Positions 57,734-64,000 of a DNA stretch of 64,000 nucleotides are shown in pieces. The stretch spans positions 247,430,124-247,494,123 of the forward strand of contig NC_061514.1 in assembly GCF_022539505.1 (NCBI RefSeq). The letters are read 5' to 3'. A program made the translations under genes and the position numbers. Origin of the DNA: Lolium rigidum (Eukaryota; Streptophyta; Magnoliopsida; Poales; Poaceae). Positions within the stretch are counted from its first letter, which is position 1. Every line of letters starts with the position of its first letter. The notes beneath the pieces are model-generated. The model searched no databases. It saw only the letters and a program-made list of their open reading frames with translations, and had not been told where the DNA came from.

Positions 57734-60520
57734 GGTGTCGGTATCAGAGTGGAGGAGCCAGAGGCGACAAGGGCCCATGCCTCTGGTTAGGCGCACATGA
57801 CGCATATTGTTTGCTTGCCGCACGCTGTGATTACTGGACCAGGACACATGGGTGCATGGCTGATGCCATGTCGTCCAAAACATCAACCAACTTGGCCTTT
57901 TTAAAAAAGGTCTGGCCTCTGAATCATCAAAATAATATATTTATTTTGTTCGAAACTAAATGATTTAGATATATTTAAAATTATATTAGTTATAAGTACA
58001 TCTATATCTAGATAAAACTGGGTCACTTATTCTGAAATAAAAGGAAGTACATACTGTACCTTATTCATTAAACAAGAGGGAAAAACATTTTAATGCTGCA
58101 ACATGCGTGAAGATCCAGCTAGTGAGACGGGGTATCCCTCAGCACGCTACTCTTAGCACAAAAGTTGAGTCCTTCCTTAGGAGTTAGAACATGTACAATA
58201 GTTAACAAGGTAATTTTTTTATTCCAAGTCACTTCGACAAAAGGAAAAAAAATAGAGTACAGTGATTCATCTCTTAAGTTATCTCTAGTAATTATTGACT
58301 ACATGCTCCAAAAATAATGGGGTTGTTAACACCAAAAATAAAATATTATAGTAAGAGAAGATATCTTGTGCAATGGTGAAAATGTATTATCTTACGTTAC
58401 GATAATCCTTCTTACTATTTGTTTGTTGTGTGTCAGTGCAAGTGAAGAAAGGAAGTGGTGGCAACCGCGGAAAATGTTATTATTGAAATGTATTCCTTTG
58501 GTCTACTGTTAGATTATTTATTCTCCATAGAGGATGATGTCACGGTTATATTAAAAAAAATAGAAAACAAAAAACTATTTTGGGTATTACCCTCAGGGGA
58601 TATTACACTGCGGTACATGTGTATATCATTTAGGTTATTTCACATGTATATACAATTGCATCTACCATAGTTTTGGTTGAGCTTATAGTCATATCAAATG
58701 TCTAGTTGCAATTAGCTTTCAATTTACTCTTCCTTGCAAAATGTTGTATACCTGGTTTGCATGCGGATGATCAGTTAATTAGAGTAGCTGGTTTCTTCTA
58801 TAATTAAACAATGTTTTGTTTCCAAACCTCAAACAAAGGGAGGAATTACTAGAATGATAGACTTAGTTTAATCCAGATATTCGATATCCAATAGACTCTT
58901 AATTGACATATTTAGGATTGATGAATTGTGACCATGATATATAATTTCCAAAAATGATCATATTTTCAATAAAGAGTTTTTCTAAGGACTTGCAAGAAAC
59001 ACAACCTTTTGCAAATAGTTTTTCAAACCATGATGCAGATTGAATACTTTCAGTATAAAAGAGAGAAGCTTGTTCCAGAGAAATCATTGGTATATGATGC
59101 AATAGACATAAGTTTATCCTAGCTTGGTCCCAATTTGTACATGTTGTCACACATATTTCTCGTGCATGAGCCAACCATTCAGTACTTCTCCATTGCACCT
59201 AGAACTCATTCAAGTACATTTTGGTCTCCAAACTCATTGGGTCCGAAGTATATTAAATAACTATAAAAAAGCATAGTACCAACTTCACACAAATATGTAG
59301 ATATGTATATGAATTTTAAATGCATGCATATCTTAGCCAATAAAGAAATGATGGAGTTTTTCCTACATATTGAATCAAAGGACGTGATCAAACCATAAGA
59401 GAAGGCATATTGTAGATATGCATGCATGAAGCTTCCAATATCCATCAGACACATAACAACAGATGAACCAAGAAGGGTCGTTAAAAATATGACACATCAA
59501 GCATGTTGTCCGAATTATATCATAGAATCAAATCAACACATGAAAAAACACAAAGTTCAACATAAAAACTAAGTAATGCCAATGAGCACACATATGCTAA
59601 CAAGATTATCTTAGTCAAGTAGGTAAAAGTTATTACGAGCAGTGACATAGCAAGCATCGAAGATCGACAGGTTCCCTTAGAAAAAAAACAATGAGGTTGT
59701 TGTGGATTGATCAGGCCAAACAAACAAAATGTTGCAATCAAACATATGCAGTCGTATGTTTTGTTGGGGTAAAAAGATAACACCATTTTTTCACATATTT
59801 TAATATCGGGACTGTAAAATCAAGTTTTATCGATCCACGAGTGGTTAGAGTATCCAAATAAGGTTTCATTACATTAGACTATTTTCCTGGTTTGAATAGA
59901 TCAGCTGATGAGTGATGATTTGGTGCTCCCGGGCACATTGGAGCTCGTTTTTTAAGAAAAAAATGAAACAAGAAAATCCAAACAAATAACCTGAACACCT
60001 GCACATGTTTTGTATACTTGTGTATAGTTTCGATTAAAAAGAGTTCTAATGTAGGCTAAGAACACAAATCTGTGGAGATCTAAGGGAATAAAGTACTCTC
60101 ATTTTATCCCACAATTTATCTTTTTCGTGTGGTACAAAATGTAACGTATTTTTTAAAAAAAAATGGCATGTGTACTAGATGTCTATATGTAGTTCTATAT
60201 ATTTTTCAATACTTTTTGATACCCAGAAATGTTGTTTTCAGTTTCTTTTAAAAAATAAAAGCACTATTGCTCATGTGCAAAGGGTTTTCGTTAGCTGATC
60301 TTGTATTTTTTTTAAAGGAAGCTGATCTTGTAGATTGTGCATATCCAAATAACTCCTTAAGCTAAAAACTCCCAAGAATAGGCTACTTCACTTGTCGTGG
60401 TTCTTGGTCCCCCTCCCCATAGGTGCTAGCGATTTTGAAATGGATTGTTGCGATTGTGCATCCTAGTCACATCAAGCTATCGTCGTGTTTGAAAGCTTTC
60501 CCTCCACATGGTTTTATATA
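57734..60520. other. AT-rich intergenic DNA without recognised genes
   Basis: Short open frames occur on both strands, but none has a known domain, a long frame or a coding-like composition. Half ends of Stowaway type occur near 58030. The stretch 58850-59820 is AT-rich and looks like old repeat DNA. Nothing can be called with confidence. Confidence 0.5.
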
Positions 60521-60740
60521 CTCCTTCATTCTAATTTAGTCTACATTTAAAAAATATAGACAAAATAGTGATACATTTATTAATATTACTTAAACAAATC
60601 AAAACTATATTGAAAGTAGTGTCATTCAATAGAGAGAACAAAACTGCTTTTCTCTATGCTGTTAATTACAAAGCTAAAATGTAGAGTAATTCATGATAAA
60701 TTTTAGACTTAGAATGTAGAGTGCTTCAGAACGGAGGGAG
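60521..60740. mobile_element. Stowaway-like MITE, 220 bp
   Basis: It starts CTCCTTCATTCTAATTTAGT and ends with the near reverse complement ...CTTCAGAACGGAGGGAG, with TATA/TATA around the TA target. The inner text is AT-rich and has no coding capacity. Confidence 0.8.
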
Positions 60741-61056
60741 TATAATCTAGAGTTAGCTAATGATATGTGAGGCATGCATACAAAATCTCAATGCGGACCA
60801 CTTTCTATTATAGGCTACACAAAAATAACAAAATCTAACAAAATTTATAGTAATAGTGCACATTTGAACACTATATAATTTGTTAGATTTTATTTTTTTG
60901 TGTAGTTTAATTATAAATTAGTTTGTATTGAGATTTTGCATGTTTGTATGTACTATACATTATTGGCTATCTCTACGGGTTTTTAGTTTTTTAAACTTTA
61001 AAATATGATTTATTTTTTTAAATATTGAGTTACGTCTAGCTCGGCCTTCATTTAGC
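60741..61056. mobile_element. Partial copy of a foldback MITE family
   Basis: The text 'cacaaaaataacaaaatctaac', 'gagattttgcatg' and the right part 'gagttacgtctagctcggccttcattt' recurs in the complete copy at 62086-62498. The left arm is shortened, apparently bounded by the Stowaway element on the left. Confidence 0.55.
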
Positions 61057-61076
61057 CGCTCTAAGCAGTAGTAGTA

Positions 61077-61274
61077 CTCCCTCCATTCTAATTAAGTATA
61101 CGGTCATACTCCATTTATCAGTAAACTAAACCAATCCATGCTACATTAAAAGTATTGACATCCAATAGAAAAGGCAGGATTGCTTCGCTTTCTGTGTCGT
61201 TGTTGATTACAAATCTAAATATAAAACTATTTTAAAACAAATTTCAAATATAAAATAATTCAGAATAAAGTGAG
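61077..61274. mobile_element. Stowaway-like MITE, 198 bp
   Basis: It starts CTCCCTCCATTCTAATTAAG and ends with the weaker reverse complement ...TTCAGAATAAAGTGAG, with TA on both sides. A subfamily related to the one at 60521-60740. Confidence 0.75.
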
Positions 61275-61746
61275 TACTGATTAGTGAAGAGTTTATCGAG
61301 CCTTCACCCTCTTCATGTCAGTTTTATTTAGTTGGAGCATTGTCCGTGTCGCTTTTATTTAGTTGGAGCAGTTGTTCACTGACGCGCAACGTGCGGAGCA
61401 CCAACCCGCGCGTGGCGCAATCGACTAGGTGCGAAGATTTTTTGAGTTTGTTATTGGCGAGCGGCAGTGTCAAGGAAGTAGCTGCATGTGTTCAGAATAG
61501 GTATCGCCTATTCGCTTACCGGGTGCTGACAAACAGAACAAAGATTGTCAAGATTTGGCATGATCAGGTGGTTCGCCTACACGGCTGCACGTACATGACA
61601 CTGGATAGGACTATCCAACTGTACAAGATATCATTTGATGCGTAGAAACATGGGAAACGAAACAGTCAATCATGTACGCAAATGTGATCACACCAGGTCA
61701 ATCCCTTCGCCAAGCACGATCACACAACATTCTTATTATAAAAGTA

Positions 61747-61896
61747 CTACCTCCGTTTATAAAAATACTACCTCTGTTTTGTTTATAAAAGGATGCTATA
61801 AAATTTGTCTAAATTTAGATGTATTTAAACATTCTTTAGTGTATGGATACATCGGAATTTAGATAAATCTAAGACATCCTTTTACAAACGAGGGAG
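61747..61896. mobile_element. Stowaway-type MITE with doubled left end
   Basis: The right end reads CATCCTTTTACAAACGAGGGAG. At the left two end-like sequences follow one another: CTACCTCCGTTTATAAAAAT (61747) and CTACCTCTGTTTTGTTTATA (61768). The inner text ('ctaaatttagatgtatttaaacattctttagtgtatggatacat') is typical. The right flank is TC, so the TA duplication is lost. Confidence 0.75.
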
Positions 61897-62085
61897 TCGA
61901 TTCATTAGTTCAAAAAATGAGTTGTGGCATTCGTAACATGAAAAAGAAAGTTCCCTTTATTATCTCTCTTGTGTTTCCACCTGTTTCGGGTGGCGGACAA
62001 TTGTCCACGCACTGTTCAGCCAATGATCCAATTGTGCCCCCAAAATGGACAAAAACGTGTTTTTAATCATTTTAAAACCGAAAAC

Positions 62086-62498
62086 TGCAAATGGAGGTCG
62101 AGCTACATGTAACCTTTTATTTTTAAAAATTCAGAAACTATAGTTTTAAATTTTAAAAAATCTGAAAAAAAAAATCTTGGATGTACACAATGATGAAATC
62201 TACAAACGTACAAAATCTCAATGTGATTTTTTTTTGTATTATAGACTACACAAAAATGATAAAATCTAACAGGTTTTATAGTTTTGAAATGTGCACTATT
62301 CACTATTCTCATATCCACACATTTGTCACTTTTGTGTAGCCTAAAGTACTAAGAATTTTAAATTAAGATTTTGCATGGGTGTAGATTCCATCATTGGCTA
62401 CATCCAAGATTTTTTCTCAATTTTTTTTGAAACTTAATAAATATGATTTCTGAATTTTTGAAAATAAAGAGCTACATGTAGCTCGGCCTCCATTTGTC
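62086..62498. mobile_element. Foldback MITE, about 410 bp
   Basis: Long inverted arms: left 'caaatggaggtcgagctacatgtaac...ttttatttttaaaaattcagaaa', right its near reverse complement ending 'gagctacatgtagctcggcctccatttg'. The inner part also pairs in pieces (tacaaaatctcaatg / gattttgcatg). A target-site duplication was not found. A partial relative is at 60741-61056. Confidence 0.65.
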
Positions 62499-63329
62499 CA
62501 CTCTCTTTTTAAACATATTTCAAGTTTAAAAGTAACTATATAAATAGTTCAAGATTTAAACTAGTGTAGAATTTAAAACCTGAACTAGAGCATTAAATAA
62601 ACTAAAAATTAGGGTTTCTACTAATTTGAGTCGGACTCGATCTTGATGACGACCAGTTTGGACTCGTTGATTGTCGCCAATGCCGGGGCCACCTCCATTT
62701 GGGACGCCCTAAGCACATCCGCCTAGCTTGGCCACTCCTCGGCCTCATCCACCAGCGCTAGCAACGGACCCTGAAACGCCGATACCAGGATGGCCTTGCC
62801 TGTGAGGCACACACTTATATTGGCCTCGGTCTTCACACAATCCACGTAGTCAAAGTCAATGGAATTGTCGCTGGAGTCAAACTAGGATGGGGGTGGCGAG
62901 GTGGCGAAGAAGGATTGGTGTTGGATCTCATGCTTGGTCTCGAATACATTGACCCGCCGACGAGTCCACGACGTTGGCCGGATCCACGCGTAACTCATCT
63001 CGCATGTTTCAAGTACTTCCTCCGTTCTTAAATACAAGGCCATTTTATTTTTTTAGGCAAACTTTGATTACTAATTGAATCAACCAAAAATTATTTGCAT
63101 GTCATTTAGAACTATTTCAAATGGCAACACAAAAACATATCAATTGGCAACCAAATAATGTGGCAAATATGTGACATTGCCCTCCAGGCAGCTAGTGGCT
63201 AGTTTTGTCCCAAATGTGCAAAATGAGACTGTATCTTACAATTTGTCCAAAAAATGATAGATTTCACCCAAAAAGTGCCTACTTTTACCAAATGGCATTC
63301 ATCTATGCCAATTCCCTCTTCAAGCATCG
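62499..63329. other. Intergenic DNA with decayed coding-like text
   Basis: 62630-62990 (minus) has stop-broken text such as LVDEAEEWPS and SQMEVAPALATINESKL, perhaps the eroded end of a transposon protein. A one-sided Stowaway end (cttcctccgttcttaaatacaaggcc) lies near 63015. No gene is called. Confidence 0.4.
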
Positions 63330-63955
63330 CGAGCTAGGATTTTGCTTCTTCTCAATGTAAGTCCGGGATCGGAGATGGTGGCCAAGTCGGTTAGCATGAT
63401 CCGGTTCTCCTCGGCCATGATTTTGGCTTCGGCCTCCAAGAAATTGGACTTGGCATCAGCATCCACGAGCCTAGCCTTGGCTTCGACCTCGACAAGCCTA
63501 GACTTCGCAAGGGCCTATTTCACCTCACGAGCTCTAAATTGAAGATCAACGAAGCTCTTGGCGGTTGCCTCTTTCTATTTGCGCCACCTCTCTTCCCTTT
63601 CGGCGATGGTCTCTTCCTTCTTGACCATCAACTCCTTTCAGGTGTCTTGGAACGCCAATGAGGAAGTTTGATGGTGCATGTCGGTCTTAGTTACCTTGTG
63701 GCCTACTGGCTGTTTGGTACGGCCACCACCGCCTGCCTCATCGGTGAAACGGGCGCCTAGGCCTTGCCCATCGTATTCGAGGTCGATGGTACCATTCGTT
63801 GACGAATTGCCATTGATATTGCCCTTCTTAATCATGTTCTCGTGTTTCCTCCACAGGGTGTATCTTGTTTCCCACTTCTTGGCATCCTTAAGCAACATCC
63901 AACAATGGCTCGGTGTGAAGCCCTTGTTGTCGTAGGTGGACTTGAAGTGCTCCAA
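63330..63955 (-). pseudogene. Harbinger ORF1-type (Myb/NAM-associated) protein, broken
   Basis: The open part (63638-63955) contains FTPSHCWMLLKDAKKWETRY, a typical block just after the Myb/trihelix-like domain of the Harbinger accessory protein and its plant relatives with the NAM-associated C-terminal domain. It continues through in-frame stops in a helical Lys/Glu-rich tail (LDADAK- and LEAEAKIMAEENRIM-type text, about 63340-63600). The protein start lies beyond the window end. The accessory protein helps the transposase enter the nucleus and bind transposon ends; this copy is not intact. Some related proteins are host genes, so the assignment to a transposon is inference. Confidence 0.55.
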
Positions 63956-64000
63956 AGCATAAACGACCTACACACACAACAAGCAATGATATATGCTCAC

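Noticed and set aside
56449..57963. 504-residue and other long open frames in the GC-rich element
   Set aside because: Stop codons are rare in DNA this GC-rich; long frames exist on both strands at once, with Arg/Ala/Gly/Pro-rich text and no domain.

Overview
The window is plant nuclear DNA from a grass, most likely a Triticeae species (wheat, barley, rye or Aegilops group). The reasons are the intron-exon structure of the genes, the dense Stowaway, Harbinger-like and other MITEs, and an LTR end at the left edge of the type I associate with abundant Triticeae Gypsy elements. The species cannot be told from the sequence alone.

Layout. 1-13.1 kb is a retroelement block: the edge of one LTR element (1-318) inserted into the integrase of a decayed minus-strand Gypsy element (319-5030), a short poly(A) retroposon (about 5065-5705), and a complete but defective Copia element (6907-13135) with 390-bp LTRs and a 5-bp target-site duplication. 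13.1-16.2 kb is intergenic and carries a second kind of poly(A) retroposon (14472-15565).

16.2-52.8 kb is a gene island with six genes: intronless chloroplast ATP synthase gamma subunit (16213-17298, minus); a 12-exon RRP6-like 3 / EXD2-type 3'-5' exonuclease (17804-27200, minus); TRAPPC5/TRS31 (27493-32334, plus, 8 exons), head-to-head with the exonuclease gene; an intronless P-class PPR protein (33494-35806, plus); the fused tRNA wybutosine protein TYW3-kelch-TYW2 (40543-48814, plus, 11 exons); and a calcium-dependent protein kinase (49948-52800, minus, 8 coding exons), tail-to-tail with TYW. I rebuilt the multi-exon genes by hand from splice sites; reading frame is kept across every junction, giving about 955, 194, 1086 and 538 residues.

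Introns and spacers are full of small elements: a TRIM with 86-bp LTRs and a perfect 193-bp tandem duplication in the exonuclease gene, and a Stowaway-like element carrying a piece of a protein phosphatase 2C gene in the last-but-one TYW intron. 53-64 kb is repeat-rich: another copy of the first retroposon family, a 1.5-kb GC-rich Harbinger-like element, several MITEs and a decayed Harbinger-type ORF at the right edge.

The six genes do not form a pathway (plastid ATP synthesis, RNA/DNA exonuclease, vesicle tethering, organelle RNA binding, tRNA-Phe modification, calcium signalling). I see no clear new biological system. The points most worth following are the PP2C-capturing Stowaway, the retroposon family with long exact target-site duplications, the rearranged Copia integrase region and the TRIM.
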